The notes: generated from the letters alone by a model not told the origin. Positions 1-9,321 are shown, counted from the first letter of the stretch. The stretch is 64,000 nt of DNA from Pseudomonas sp. MH9.2 (GCF_034353875.1 NZ_CP133784.1:4368501-4432500), one strand, 5' to 3'. Program-made: numbers and translations.

Positions 1-1056
1 AATACCACCGAACAGGCGCTTGATCTGGCGCACATGACTGCCGCCGAATCACGCCTGGCGCAACTCGAACTGCAGAACAACATCGTCCGTGCCTATATTC
101 AGCTGTCGTTGAATTACGCGCAGCGCGACATTGTTGAAGCGACGCTGGCCCAACAGCAGCAGATCCTCGATCTGGCGCAACGACGCCTGAGCGGTGGGAT
201 CGGCACTCATTTCGAAGTCAGCCAGGCCGAAACACCGCTGCCGGAAACCCATCGGCAAATCGATGCGCTGGACGAGGCTATCGACCTGAGTCGCAATCAG
301 CTCGCGGCGTTGGCAGGTAAGGGCCCAGGGGAGGGCGCGAAGTTACAGCGGCCAACCCTGTCATTGCAGGCCGCATTGAAACTGCCATCGGCATTGCCCG
401 CTGAACTGCTCGGGCAGCGCCCGGACGTGGTCGCCAGCCGCTGGAGAGTCGCGGCCCAGGCGCGCGGCATCGATGTCGCGCATGCCGGCTTTTACCCTAA
501 CGTCGATCTGGTCGGCAGCCTCGGCTTCATGGCTACTGGCGGCGGCATGCTGTCGTTCCTCTCCGGCAATAAATTCAACTACAGCGTCGGCCCGGCGATT
601 ACGTTGCCGATCTTCGACGGCGGGCGTTTGCGTGCAGAGTTGGGTGAAGCGTCGGCCGGGTATGATGTGGCCGTTGCGCAGTACAACCAGACACTGATCA
701 ATGCGCTCAAAGATATCTCCGACCAATTGATCCGCCGCGCCTCGATGGACAAGCAACAAGTGTTCACCGCTGAGTCGGTGGCGTCGGCGCAGAAGACGTA
801 TGACATCGCGTTGGTTGCCTATAAGCGCGGTCTGACCGATTATCTGAATGTGCTTAACGCCCAGACCTTATTGTTTCACCAGCAGGAAATTCAGCAGCAG
901 GTTCAGGCTGCCCGCCTGACCGCTCACGCCGCGTTGGTGGTTGCGCTGGGTGGTGGCTTGTCGGCAGGTGCCGATTCGCCCGACGAGAAGAAAACCGCGC
1001 CCAGCAAACCTCCGGCGGCCCTTGAAGCGCTGGATCACATGATGAGTCGACCATGA
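1..1056 (+). CDS. RND/FUSC-type efflux outer-membrane factor (TolC/NodT family), 5' end cut
   Basis: The reading frame is open from base 1, so the true start lies upstream of the window. The visible 352 codons carry the long alpha-helical, Gln/Ala/Leu-rich segments of an outer-membrane efflux channel, including the family-typical stretches LLGQRPDVVASRWRVAAQARG and GPAITLPIFDGGRLRAELGEA. It would form the trimeric channel through the outer membrane for the inner-membrane pump encoded next. The stop overlaps the start of the following FUSC gene by 4 nt, so the two are probably translationally coupled. The substrate cannot be read from sequence; similar cassettes export aromatic acids or other toxic compounds. 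The N-terminal signal or lipobox is not visible. Confidence 0.9.
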   Translation, partial: NTTEQALDLAHMTAAESRLAQLELQNNIVRAYIQLSLNYAQRDIVEATLAQQQQILDLAQRRLSGGIGTHFEVSQAETPLPETHRQIDALDEAIDLSRNQLAALAGKGPGEGAKLQRPTLSLQAALKLPSALPAELLGQRPDVVASRWRVAAQARGIDVAHAGFYPNVDLVGSLGFMATGGGMLSFLSGNKFNYSVGPAITLPIFDGGRLRAELGEASAGYDVAVAQYNQTLINALKDISDQLIRRASMDKQQVFTAESVASAQKTYDIALVAYKRGLTDYLNVLNAQTLLFHQQEIQQQVQAARLTAHAALVVALGGGLSAGADSPDEKKTAPSKPPAALEALDHMMSRP

Positions 1057-3248
1057 CCCCTCTGTATGCTCCCGTGCGTTGGCTGGGCTCGTTGGAATGG
1101 CGTCGCGGTTTTTTTGAGTGGGCGCGCAGCGATGGCGTGACCTGGGTCTATATCTTCAAGGTGCTGTTCGCCGCGTTCTTGACCTTGTGGCTGGCCATGC
1201 GTCTGGAGTTGCCGCAGCCCCGTACCGCGATGATCACTGTGTTCATTGTGATGCAGCGGCAGAACGGGCAAGTCCTGGCCAAAAGTTTTTACCGCTTCCT
1301 GGGGACGTTGACCGGTTCGGCGGTGATGGTCGCCCTGATCGCCTTGTTCGCTCAGGACACTGAGTTGTTTCTAGTCAGCCTGGCGATCTGGGTGGGCATT
1401 TGTTCGGCCGGCGCCGCGCGTAACCGAAACTTCCGGGCCTATGGGTTTGTTCTGGCCGGTTATACCGCTGCCATGGTCGGCCTGCCTGCCCTGGCACACC
1501 CGGATGGCGCGTTCATGGCGGCCATGTGGCGGGTGTTGGAAATTTCCCTGGGCATCCTGTGCTCGACCCTGGTCAGTGTCGCGATCTTGCCGCAAACCGC
1601 CAGTGCTGCGATGCGTAACGCGCTGTACCTGCGTTTTGGCGTGTTTGCCGGGTTCGTGGCTCATGGTTTGCGGGTGGGTAATGAATCGGGCGCATTCGAG
1701 GCCGGTAACGTGCGTTTTATCGCCGAAGCGATTGGTCTGGAAGGGTTGCGCAGTGTCACCGTGTTCGAAGACCCGCATATGCGCCGACGCAACGGCCGGC
1801 TCAATCGCCTGAACAGTGAGTTCATGGCCATCACCACGCGCTTCAATGCCTTGCACCAACTGCTTGAGCGCTTGCGCAGTCGAGAAGCGGTTCAGGTGAT
1901 CAGCGCCATTGAACCGGGGTTGATGGCACTCGCCGATTTGCTTGAAGCTTTCTCCGGGCGGCCTTTGACCGATGCCGACGCGGCGCGATTGGCCGAGCGA
2001 TTGGCGGCGTTTAAAGAGGGGCTGCCGGAGCGGGTGCGAAGTCTGCGTGCGGCGCTGGTCGAGACTCAACCTGCCGACGCGGACCTGCTGGATTTCCACA
2101 CCGCCTATGAGCTGCTGTATCGGTTTGTCGATGACATGCACGGATACGCCCAGACTCATGCCTCGCTGGCCGATCACAACCATGTCCGTGAACAGTGGGA
2201 TGAACCGTTTACCTCACAGACGAACTGGATGGCCGCTCTCGCCGCCGGTGTTCGAGCCTCGTTCGTCCTTTTGGTGCTGGGCAGCTATTGGGTTGCCACC
2301 GCATGGCCGAGTGGTTCCATCATGACCTTGGTCGCCGCCGCCACCATCGGCCTTTCAGCCTCGTCGGCGAACCCCAAGCGCATGGCCTTTCAGATGGCTT
2401 GCGGCACGTTTCTGGGAGCCATATTAGGCTTTATCGAAATGTTTTTCGTGTACCCGTTCATCGATGGCTTCCCCTTGTTGTGCCTGGTGCTTGCCCCGGT
2501 GTTGGTGCTCGGCTCGTTCCTCTCCTCGCGGCCGCAATTGGCGGGCTATGGCTTGGGATTGTTGATTTTTTTCAGCACCGGCTCGGTGCCTGACAACCTG
2601 ACGATCTACAACCCTTACGGGTTCATCAATGACTACATCGGGATGGTGCTCGGCATGCTGGTCTGCGCAGCGGCGGGTGCAATTATTTTGCCGCCCAACA
2701 GCCGTTGGATGTGGAGCCGGCTTGAACAGGACTTGCGTCAGCAGGTGTTGTACGCCATCAGCGCGCCGTTGCGCGGTTTAGGGTCGAGCTTCGAAAGTCG
2801 TACCCGTGACCTGCTGCATCAAGCTTACGGCCTGGCGGCGGGGCAACCGGAGGTTCAACGCAATCTGTTGCGCTGGATGTTCGTGGTGCTTGAGGTCGGT
2901 CACGCCATCATCGAATTACGTCGTGAACAGTCAATCATGCCGGTGCACCCGTGCTATGCCGAGTCACAGTCCTGGCGTCTGGCGATCCGGGTGATGGGAC
3001 GCTCGCTCATCCGCTTGTTTCTGCAGCCCAACCACAGCAACCTGGAACGTGCCCTGATCGCCGTCGATCATGCGATCAGTCGAGTGCAGGCCACTGATGA
3101 GCCCTTTGCCCGGCACTTCGACACGTCGGTATTGCGGCGCGTCCAGAGTTACTTGCACTTTATCCGCACTTCGCTGCTTGATCCGCAATCTCCCCTGGCC
3201 GCGTATGCCCCGTTACGCAAGCCGCAAGGACTGATCCATGCCTCGTGA
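1053..3248 (+). CDS. FUSC-family inner-membrane transporter (AaeB-like aromatic acid exporter)
   Basis: This 731-residue protein has two hydrophobic blocks, at about residues 30-180 and 390-550, separated by a soluble helical region and followed by a soluble C-terminal tail. That is the duplicated FUSC/AaeB arrangement. The family pumps p-hydroxybenzoate-like aromatic acids or related compounds out of the cytoplasm. It overlaps the upstream outer-membrane factor by 4 nt and the downstream DUF1656 gene by 11 nt, and an HlyD-type adaptor follows. This gives the four-part order OMF-FUSC-DUF1656-HlyD common in pseudomonads. The family assignment is firm; the substrate is unknown. No regulator of the LysR AaeR type is visible next to it. 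Confidence 0.88.
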   Translation: MTPLYAPVRWLGSLEWRRGFFEWARSDGVTWVYIFKVLFAAFLTLWLAMRLELPQPRTAMITVFIVMQRQNGQVLAKSFYRFLGTLTGSAVMVALIALFAQDTELFLVSLAIWVGICSAGAARNRNFRAYGFVLAGYTAAMVGLPALAHPDGAFMAAMWRVLEISLGILCSTLVSVAILPQTASAAMRNALYLRFGVFAGFVAHGLRVGNESGAFEAGNVRFIAEAIGLEGLRSVTVFEDPHMRRRNGRLNRLNSEFMAITTRFNALHQLLERLRSREAVQVISAIEPGLMALADLLEAFSGRPLTDADAARLAERLAAFKEGLPERVRSLRAALVETQPADADLLDFHTAYELLYRFVDDMHGYAQTHASLADHNHVREQWDEPFTSQTNWMAALAAGVRASFVLLVLGSYWVATAWPSGSIMTLVAAATIGLSASSANPKRMAFQMACGTFLGAILGFIEMFFVYPFIDGFPLLCLVLAPVLVLGSFLSSRPQLAGYGLGLLIFFSTGSVPDNLTIYNPYGFINDYIGMVLGMLVCAAAGAIILPPNSRWMWSRLEQDLRQQVLYAISAPLRGLGSSFESRTRDLLHQAYGLAAGQPEVQRNLLRWMFVVLEVGHAIIELRREQSIMPVHPCYAESQSWRLAIRVMGRSLIRLFLQPNHSNLERALIAVDHAISRVQATDEPFARHFDTSVLRRVQSYLHFIRTSLLDPQSPLAAYAPLRKPQGLIHAS

Positions 3249-3438
3249 AATCGCCTTCCACGGCGTCTATATGCCGACCATGACCTTGATGTTCCTGATC
3301 GCGGCAGTCATTGCCTGGACCTTGGGTCGGCTCTTGTCCGAACTCGATCTGTATCGGTTTTTCTGGCATCCGGCGCTGCTGCGTCTGTGCGTGTTTACCT
3401 GCATCTTTGGCGCTCTGGCGCTCACCGTTTACCGTTGA
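3238..3438 (+). CDS. DUF1656 small membrane protein (AaeX-like)
   Basis: A 66-residue protein begins inside the 3' end of the FUSC gene (11-nt overlap). It starts MPREIAFHGVYMPTM and has two hydrophobic helices at about residues 14-30 and 43-62, with an acidic, Leu-rich loop between them. DUF1656/AaeX proteins are short inner-membrane partners found almost always between FUSC pumps and HlyD adaptors; their molecular role is not established. The position and size match that family exactly, so this is a real gene despite its length. Confidence 0.85.
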   Translation: MPREIAFHGVYMPTMTLMFLIAAVIAWTLGRLLSELDLYRFFWHPALLRLCVFTCIFGALALTVYR

Positions 3439-3462
3439 TGCACTTTTTTTGAGAAACCCTGG

Positions 3463-4323
3463 ATGAAAAAGCTCTTCAGTCTGATTGCTACCTTGCTGGT
3501 TCTGGCTCTGGCCCTGTGGATCGGTCGTACCCTGTGGATTAATTACATGGACACACCCTGGACCCGCGATGGTCGGGTGCGCGCCGATGTGATCAACGTC
3601 GCTGCCGATGTCTCCGGTGTGGTGGTGGATGTGCCGGTGCGCGACAACCAACTGGTGAAGAAGGGCGATGTGCTGATGCTGATCGATCCAGAGCATTACG
3701 AGATTGCCGTCAAACAGGCGCAGGCGTTGGTGGCTTCACGCAAGGCCACGTGGGAAATGCGCAAGCTGAATGCCAAGCGTCGCGCGGACATGGACAGCCT
3801 GGTGATTTCCAGCGAAAGCCGTGACGATGCGAGCAATATCGCCAGCTCGACGCTGGCCGACTATGAGCTTGCTCAGGCGCAACTGGACGCCGCCGAGCTC
3901 AACCTCAAACGCACCAAGGTGCTGTCTGCGGTAGATGGCTACGTCACCAACCTCAACGTGCACCGTGGCGACTATGCGCGGATCGGCGAAGCAAAAATGG
4001 CCGTGGTCGACAAGAACTCGTTCTGGGTGTACGGCTACTTTGAAGAGAACAAACTGCCGCATGTTCGCGTCGGTGATCCGGCCGACATGCAGTTGATGAG
4101 CGGCGAAGTGCTGAAGGGCCACGTCGAAAGCATCGCCCGTGGCATCTATGACCGGGACAACCCGCAAAGCCGCGAACTGACCGCCGACGTCAACCCGACC
4201 TTCAACTGGGTGCGCCTGGCCCAGCGTGTACCCGTGCGCATCCACCTGGACCAGGTGCCAGAGGGTGTGGTGTTGGCGGCAGGGATTACCTGCACCGTGA
4301 TCGTGAATCCAGAGGACCATTGA
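3463..4323 (+). CDS. HlyD-family membrane fusion protein (AaeA/EmrA-like)
   Basis: This 286-residue periplasmic adaptor has one N-terminal membrane anchor (about residues 5-25) followed by a short conserved MDTPWTRDGRVRADV segment. It then has a split biotinyl/lipoyl-like beta domain, with VSGVVVDVPVRDNQLVKKGD and a later VDGYVTNLNVHRGDYA, around a helical hairpin at about 85-155. Such proteins bridge the inner-membrane FUSC pump and the outer-membrane factor. It lies 24 nt after the DUF1656 gene on the same strand and is the last gene of the efflux cassette; the next gene is convergent. Confidence 0.9.
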   Translation: MKKLFSLIATLLVLALALWIGRTLWINYMDTPWTRDGRVRADVINVAADVSGVVVDVPVRDNQLVKKGDVLMLIDPEHYEIAVKQAQALVASRKATWEMRKLNAKRRADMDSLVISSESRDDASNIASSTLADYELAQAQLDAAELNLKRTKVLSAVDGYVTNLNVHRGDYARIGEAKMAVVDKNSFWVYGYFEENKLPHVRVGDPADMQLMSGEVLKGHVESIARGIYDRDNPQSRELTADVNPTFNWVRLAQRVPVRIHLDQVPEGVVLAAGITCTVIVNPEDH

Positions 4324-4348
4324 TCATCAGCGGTGATGGATGCAGTAC

Positions 4349-5170
4349 CTACAATGTGCCACGCAATCCAAAGCGCTTTTTCAACGCGTAGTCCAACACG
4401 CCTTTAGGCAGCAGCCACGCCATCAGCGGCATGGCCCTGCTGCCATTACCCAACCGCAGCAAGCGCGGAGGGTTGTCTTGCGACACGGCCTTGAGCAGGT
4501 CGCGGGCGAAGTCGGCTGCGGGGGTCGGGTTACCTTGTGACGCGTTGGCCCGGGCGCGAATAGCGTCACGCAGCGGCCACCAGGGTGAGGACTCACCGAT
4601 CAACTGTTCGGCTTCGCGGCTGGCGTTGCTGGCAAAGCTGGAGGCGATGGCGCCAGGCTGCACTTCCATCAGTTTGATGCCGAACGGTGCCAGCTCCAGA
4701 CGCAGGGCATCGCTGAGCGCATGCACGGCGGCTTTAGATGCGCAATAAGCGCCTGCAAACGGCGTGACCAGCACCCCCGAAACACTGCCGATATTCACTA
4801 CCAGCCCTTTGCTGCGGCGCAATAACGGAAACAGCGCACGCGTGACGCCGACCACCGCGAACACATTGGTGTCGAACTGTCGGCGCATAGCCTCCACGCC
4901 ACCATCGAGCAACGGCCCCATGGCGCCGTAACCGGCATTATTGATCAGCACATCAAGGCCGCCTTGTTGCTCAAGCTGTCCCGCCAATCGCTCAAGCGCC
5001 GCGCTGTCGTTGACGTCCAGTTCCACCGCGATGAACCCGGCAGCCTGCAATGCAGCGACATCTTCGGTTTTGCGGGCGGTGGCCCAGACTTGATAGCCAG
5101 CGGCTTTGAAGGCTTCCGCCAGTGCGCGGCCAATGCCGCTGGAACAACCGGTGATAAGGGCGATGGGCAT
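4349..5170 (-). CDS. Short-chain dehydrogenase/reductase (classical SDR)
   Basis: This 273-residue Rossmann-fold oxidoreductase shows the classical SDR marks. It has the nucleotide-binding glycine motif TGCSSGIG at residues 7-14, the NNAG motif near residue 78, a serine in the NIGSVSG strand, and the catalytic YCASK (YxxxK) near residue 143. An AAGGAAA ribosome site precedes the start. The C-terminal part (PWWPLRDAIRARANASQGNPTP) is typical of the subgroup acting on steroid- or retinol-like substrates, but no substrate can be assigned. It is convergent with the efflux cassette and 18 nt downstream of a small membrane-protein gene. Confidence 0.9.
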   Translation of the reverse strand: MPIALITGCSSGIGRALAEAFKAAGYQVWATARKTEDVAALQAAGFIAVELDVNDSAALERLAGQLEQQGGLDVLINNAGYGAMGPLLDGGVEAMRRQFDTNVFAVVGVTRALFPLLRRSKGLVVNIGSVSGVLVTPFAGAYCASKAAVHALSDALRLELAPFGIKLMEVQPGAIASSFASNASREAEQLIGESSPWWPLRDAIRARANASQGNPTPAADFARDLLKAVSQDNPPRLLRLGNGSRAMPLMAWLLPKGVLDYALKKRFGLRGTL

Positions 5171-5188
5171 GTATTTTCCTTAAAGGAC

Positions 5189-5653
5189 CTAGTCCGAGAA
5201 ACTGCCTTGTAAGTGCTCGGCACGAAACTCCACGGTTTGCGCGCGGTAACCCGGACGCAGCGGCGGCAGGGGTAAGCAGTCTTGCCAATCGCCACCGGCC
5301 TGCAATTCGCCAGGGCCGCGATAGCGAGGTGCCGCGTAGACGTTATCGGCCAGGTTGACCGTGTCCCCCGGCATATAAGCCGCAACACGCCACTGCAGGG
5401 AGAGCAGCGGCACGTCATTGCCATTGTGTAACTGGATCTGTAACGGACGGTCAGGCGGGCATTGTTGCGGCAAATAAGTCAATCGCAACTCCAGATGCTC
5501 CAACCGTCGCGTTTCGCGGCTGTCCTGCCATACCACCCATGCCGCCACGCTCCCCAAACCCAACACCGCCGCCAATGACACCGGCAACGCCTTGGCGGGG
5601 TAACGCAAGAGCAGAATCAGCCACGTTAGAATGAGCGCAATGCCGATCAGCAT
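5189..5653 (-). CDS. Hypothetical membrane-anchored protein
   Basis: This 154-residue protein has two N-terminal hydrophobic segments (about residues 2-18 and 24-43) followed by a soluble domain of mostly beta character. The soluble part contains two cysteines (QQCPPDRPLQIQLHNGND and DWQDCLPLPPL). The pattern suggests an inner-membrane protein with a periplasmic immunoglobulin-like domain. It lies 18 nt upstream of the SDR gene on the same strand, so the two are probably co-transcribed. I do not recognise a named family and give no function. Confidence 0.7.
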   Translation of the reverse strand: MLIGIALILTWLILLLRYPAKALPVSLAAVLGLGSVAAWVVWQDSRETRRLEHLELRLTYLPQQCPPDRPLQIQLHNGNDVPLLSLQWRVAAYMPGDTVNLADNVYAAPRYRGPGELQAGGDWQDCLPLPPLRPGYRAQTVEFRAEHLQGSFSD

Positions 5654-5793
5654 GGGGGGATACCTTGGTCACACAGATGTGGGCATCGTAGCGTTAGCTT
5701 CAGGCTTTGTATTGCGGCACTGACGCCTTTGCGAATGAATTCGCTCCTGCGCAGCCACAAATGTCACTGACTGAAGGCGATGTGACTGACATG

Positions 5794-5844
5794 AAAAAGC
5801 CCCCGTAACCCCTCTGCGGATGGGAAATACGCAGAGGGGTTACG
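5794..5844 (-). terminator. Rho-independent terminator closing the alginate operon
   Basis: Perfect 15-bp arms (5804-5818 CGTAACCCCTCTGCG and 5830-5844) surround an 11-nt loop 30 nt past the algA stop. On the transcribed minus strand the stem is followed by GGGGGC and a run of five T (5794-5798). This is a strong intrinsic terminator placed at the end of the twelve-gene operon. Confidence 0.88.
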
Positions 5845-5873
5845 AAGGCCAGAGTGTTACGGTTTAAACCGTA

Positions 5874-7328
5874 TCAGCGTGCGATGGTTTTGGTCTTTAT
5901 GCCCATTTCCACCACGTTATTGGAACGCCCGTAGACGTCTTCGAAACGTTCAATGTCGTCTTCGCCCAAGTAGCTGCCGGACTGGACTTCAATGATTTCC
6001 AACGGGATCTTGCCTGGGTTTCTCAAGCGATGGACCGAGGCAATCGGGATGTAGGTGGATTGGTTTTCGGTCAGCAGGAACACGTTTTCATCGCAGGTCA
6101 CTTCGGCAGTGCCGGAGACGACGATCCAGTGTTCGGCGCGGTGGTGGTGCATTTGCAGGGACAGGCAAGCGCCCGGTTTAACCGAGATGTGCTTGACTTG
6201 GAACCGGCCACCCATGTCCACCGAGTCGTAGGAACCCCAAGGTCGGTAAACCTCACAGTGGTTCTGGGTTTCGCTACGGCCCTGTTCGTTGAGGGTGTTG
6301 ACCATCTGCTTGACGCCCTGAACTTTGTCTTTGTGGGCAATCATCATCGCGTCTTTGGTTTCGACCACGACGATATTGTCCAGGCCAATGACCGAGACCA
6401 GTTTGCCGTTGCCATGGATCATGCAGTTGCGGCTGTCTTGGATCACCACATCGCCTTTGGCCACGTTGCCGTGGGCGTCTTTTTCCTGCACGTCCCACAG
6501 CGATGACCAGCAGCCGACATCATTCCAGCCAGCGGTGAGCGGAACCACGCAGGCGCGCTGGGTTTTTTCCATCACGGCGTAGTCGATGGAGTTGTCCGGG
6601 CAGCAGGCGAAGGTGGCGGCATCAATGTCGATGTTGTCGCCGTCGTGAATGCTGCGTTCGAGGGCCAGCATGCAGGTGTCGTAGATGTCCGTGTCGTGCT
6701 TTTTCAGCTCTTCGAGGTAACGGCTGGCACGAAACAGGAACATGCCGCTGTTCCAGAAATAACCGCCAGCGTTGACGAACTCGGTGGCGCGCTTTTCGTC
6801 AGGTTTTTCGACGAAGTGCGAGACGCGGCTCACACCCTCGGGCAGTAGCACATCGTGGGTCGACTTGATGTAGCCATAACCGGTTTCAGGTTTGGTCGCC
6901 GGTACGCCGAACAGCACCATTTCGCCGCGTTCGGCCGCGACGGTGGCCAGGGCGAGGGCGCGTTGCAGGGCTTTTTGATCGTCGATGACGTGGTCGGCCG
7001 GGAGCACCAACATCAGTTCATCACGGCCATCGCTGAGCAGCATCATCGCGGTGATTGCGACGGCCGGTGCGGTGTTGCGGCCGAAGGGCTCCAGCAAGAT
7101 GGCCTGGGTCTCTAGCTTCAAGGTGTCCAGTTGCTCTGTAACGATGAAGCGGTGGTCCTTGTTGCAGACCACGATAGGGTCCTGCATGCCGTCGAACTTC
7201 AGGCGTTCGAGGGTTTGCTGGAACAGGGTGTGCTCACCGGTCAAGGCCAGGAACTGTTTAGGGAACTGTTTGCGCGAAAGCGGCCAGAGTCGTGAGCCGC
7301 TACCACCTGACAAGATTACTGGAATCAT
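5874..7328 (-). CDS. algA: Mannose-1-phosphate guanylyltransferase / mannose-6-phosphate isomerase (AlgA)
   Basis: This bifunctional 484-residue cytoplasmic enzyme makes the GDP-mannose precursor of alginate. It isomerises fructose-6-P to mannose-6-P and joins mannose-1-P to GMP from GTP. The N-terminal pyrophosphorylase signature GGSGSRLWP is at residues 8-16 with the downstream KQFPKQF, and HFVEKPDEK is the sugar-binding motif. The C-terminal isomerase cupin has its metal-binding QMHHHRAEHW at 392-401. It is the last gene of the alginate operon. A 123-nt gap containing a strong stem-loop separates it from algF, and an intrinsic terminator follows. Length matches the family. Confidence 0.97.
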   Translation of the reverse strand: MIPVILSGGSGSRLWPLSRKQFPKQFLALTGEHTLFQQTLERLKFDGMQDPIVVCNKDHRFIVTEQLDTLKLETQAILLEPFGRNTAPAVAITAMMLLSDGRDELMLVLPADHVIDDQKALQRALALATVAAERGEMVLFGVPATKPETGYGYIKSTHDVLLPEGVSRVSHFVEKPDEKRATEFVNAGGYFWNSGMFLFRASRYLEELKKHDTDIYDTCMLALERSIHDGDNIDIDAATFACCPDNSIDYAVMEKTQRACVVPLTAGWNDVGCWSSLWDVQEKDAHGNVAKGDVVIQDSRNCMIHGNGKLVSVIGLDNIVVVETKDAMMIAHKDKVQGVKQMVNTLNEQGRSETQNHCEVYRPWGSYDSVDMGGRFQVKHISVKPGACLSLQMHHHRAEHWIVVSGTAEVTCDENVFLLTENQSTYIPIASVHRLRNPGKIPLEIIEVQSGSYLGEDDIERFEDVYGRSNNVVEMGIKTKTIAR

Positions 7329-7399
7329 TTTACTTCTCCAAAAGTCTTCAAAAAGGCTGTACGTCGTTTTCTGTCGTTTCAGTCTTGTTTTTGTTCCGT

Positions 7400-7443
7400 G
7401 ACAACCGGTCCTCTCCTGACTACGGAGCCCAGGACCGGCTGTC
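7400..7443 (-). other. Stem-loop between algF and algA
   Basis: Arms of 13 bases (7400-7412 GACAACCGGTCCT and 7431-7443 AGGACCGGCTGTC) pair with a single mismatched or wobble position around an 18-nt loop. The hairpin lies in the only sizeable gap within the distal part of the operon. It has no T-run on the minus strand, so it is not a classic terminator. It could be an RNA-processing, stability or attenuation element setting algA level apart from algF; this role is inference. Confidence 0.6.
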
Positions 7444-7451
7444 TCAATGGG

Positions 7452-8123
7452 TTAGCGCGTGGCGACCGGGGGTTTGACCCAGACCGGCGACACGTTGCTG
7501 CCGCTGCCGGTGACATACAGAACGGCGGCTTCACCACGTTCCAGGGCAATCGGTTTCAGATCGCTGATTTTCTTATCGCCGTCGAACAGCGCCAGGCTGA
7601 CTTTCACCGGGTTGATTTCACGGTCGCCACGGCCTTTGGCGGCGACGGCCGGGATGACATCGGTCTTGCCATCGGCGGTTTTCAGGGTCAGCGCTTTGTC
7701 GGTGAGGTTCTGCACGCGCACCAGGGATTTCTGTTTGTTCTTGAACGGCGGCTCTTCCACCAGTTGTGGGGTGCCGCTGGTGTTGCTGACCAGGGTGTAA
7801 TAGTGATCACTGGCCAGTTTCACCGGTACGGTCTGGCTGCCAACCTTGGCGCTGTAGTCGCCCTGGGGCATGAAGCTGAAGGCGCTGCTGGCCAACGGTG
7901 CGATTTCGTTGAGGTTGGTGTTGCCGACGCTGGCGCTGATTTCCGCGTTGCTGGCGTTGTAGACCCGGACGAAGGTCGAGCCTTTAGGGGCCGTCGGGCC
8001 ATAGAGCGCAGAGTCGCCACCGGCAAAGGCTTGCAGGGAGAACAAGCCGAGGCCTGCAACCAGTGCGCAGGTTTTCAACAGGCTTTTTTTGGCAAAACGA
8101 TTTGGAGTGGTCTGTAAGGTCAT
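7452..8123 (-). CDS. algF: Alginate O-acetylation protein AlgF
   Basis: This 223-residue periplasmic protein has a cleavable signal (KTCALVAGLGLFSLQAFAGG, processing near residue 35) and a beta-rich body containing FVRVYNASNAEISASVGNTN, typical of AlgF. It acts with AlgI and AlgJ to move acetyl groups onto mannuronate residues of alginate in the periplasm. The start is 12 nt after the algJ stop, consistent with co-translation. It is placed between algJ and algA as in other pseudomonads. Confidence 0.95.
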   Translation of the reverse strand: MTLQTTPNRFAKKSLLKTCALVAGLGLFSLQAFAGGDSALYGPTAPKGSTFVRVYNASNAEISASVGNTNLNEIAPLASSAFSFMPQGDYSAKVGSQTVPVKLASDHYYTLVSNTSGTPQLVEEPPFKNKQKSLVRVQNLTDKALTLKTADGKTDVIPAVAAKGRGDREINPVKVSLALFDGDKKISDLKPIALERGEAAVLYVTGSGSNVSPVWVKPPVATR

Positions 8124-8135
8124 GAGATGTTCCTC

Positions 8136-9311
8136 TCAGTTTTGCGCCCGGTTGGGCGACTCGGATTTGTTGGCGTTAAGCGCCAGATTTTGTTGCGGGT
8201 CGCGAGCCTGTTTAAGTTCGGCGATCCACTGCGGATCGAACTCGCCAAGGTCGTTGTGGGCAGGCAGATAACGTTCTGGGAACTCCCAAATCAGCACTTG
8301 CGGCGGGCTGTTCTTGAAAGCATCGGTTTGCAGGTATTTGAGCATCGGCAGAATCGGGCCATGGCCGTCTTCGGCGTAATTGACCACGTCGCTGTGCAGT
8401 GCCTGTTTCAAGGCGCCCAGGAAGTTCCAGTTCGGGTTGGCGCTGTAGCTGGTGCCGACCAGTCCTACCGCGACTTCGTTGTCCGCGAACAGGGCATCGC
8501 CGCCGTTAGCCTCGGCCTGAGCCGGATTAGTGCTGCGTTGTTGCAGCTGATCGGGTTTAGGCAACAGGTTGCTGAACAGCGGGTCCAGTGGCAGGAAGCT
8601 GGTCAGGTCACCCTTGTACGGCGCGGTCTCTTTGGCTTCGGTGACGAACTTTTCAGGCTGGCCGCTCAACGGTGTTTCATTGCTGATGACCGTGCCCAGC
8701 TGTTGAGCGACGACTTCGGCACCCATCGGCGTCCAGTGCGTGTCGGTCCTCAGGAACACGGCACCGTTCTGTTTTGCGCTCTGCAGCGGCGTCAGCAGGT
8801 CAGGGGCAATAATGCCGGCCTTCGCCATCTGGGCATGGAACTGCTGATACAAATCGGCATGCAGCGCAGCCGGGGTGTTGTCGCCGATGTGCTCCGGGTA
8901 CAGCCGGGTTTTTGCCGGCACGATGGCCAGCACCAACTGTGTGCCCTGTTTTTTCAGGGTGTCGCGTACACCTTGAATCAGCGCGAGGTTGTCGGCTTCG
9001 TTCTGCTCGCCGTTGGCCACAGGGTTGAACTCTTCATCGCTGTACAGCCACTGATCGCGGCCCAGCACGACACCGGGACGGCCTTCGTTGAACAGCTTGA
9101 AGTCCAGTGCGGCCCAAAGGTTGGTGCCCAGGCGTTTGATCGGGAACTCATCGTCGTAATGAGTCTCCGCCGCTTTGGTCCAGCGCCCGTTGAGCACGGT
9201 GGTCTCGGCGGAAGTCGAGAAGCTGCCGAAACTGCGCAGCGACCAGACACCCAACGCGAGCAGGATGGCGAGGAACAGGACGATGTAGAGGAAGCGTAAT
9301 GATCGGGTCAT
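8136..9311 (-). CDS. algJ: Alginate O-acetyltransferase AlgJ
   Basis: This 391-residue SGNH-hydrolase-like protein is anchored by an N-terminal helix (residues 5-26) and faces the periplasm. Catalytic motifs are visible: the DTHWTPMGAE block supplies Asp and His, and GLVGTSYSANPNWNF supplies the nucleophilic Ser. AlgJ takes part in O-acetylation of alginate with AlgI, AlgF and AlgX. The start is 10 nt downstream of the algI stop. It is related in its catalytic half to AlgX, encoded four genes upstream. Confidence 0.96.
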   Translation of the reverse strand: MTRSLRFLYIVLFLAILLALGVWSLRSFGSFSTSAETTVLNGRWTKAAETHYDDEFPIKRLGTNLWAALDFKLFNEGRPGVVLGRDQWLYSDEEFNPVANGEQNEADNLALIQGVRDTLKKQGTQLVLAIVPAKTRLYPEHIGDNTPAALHADLYQQFHAQMAKAGIIAPDLLTPLQSAKQNGAVFLRTDTHWTPMGAEVVAQQLGTVISNETPLSGQPEKFVTEAKETAPYKGDLTSFLPLDPLFSNLLPKPDQLQQRSTNPAQAEANGGDALFADNEVAVGLVGTSYSANPNWNFLGALKQALHSDVVNYAEDGHGPILPMLKYLQTDAFKNSPPQVLIWEFPERYLPAHNDLGEFDPQWIAELKQARDPQQNLALNANKSESPNRAQN

Positions 9312-9321
9312 GTCAGGCCCC

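Noticed and set aside
8127..9299. 390-codon plus-strand ORF
   Set aside because: Antisense to algJ; no ribosome site and no domain.
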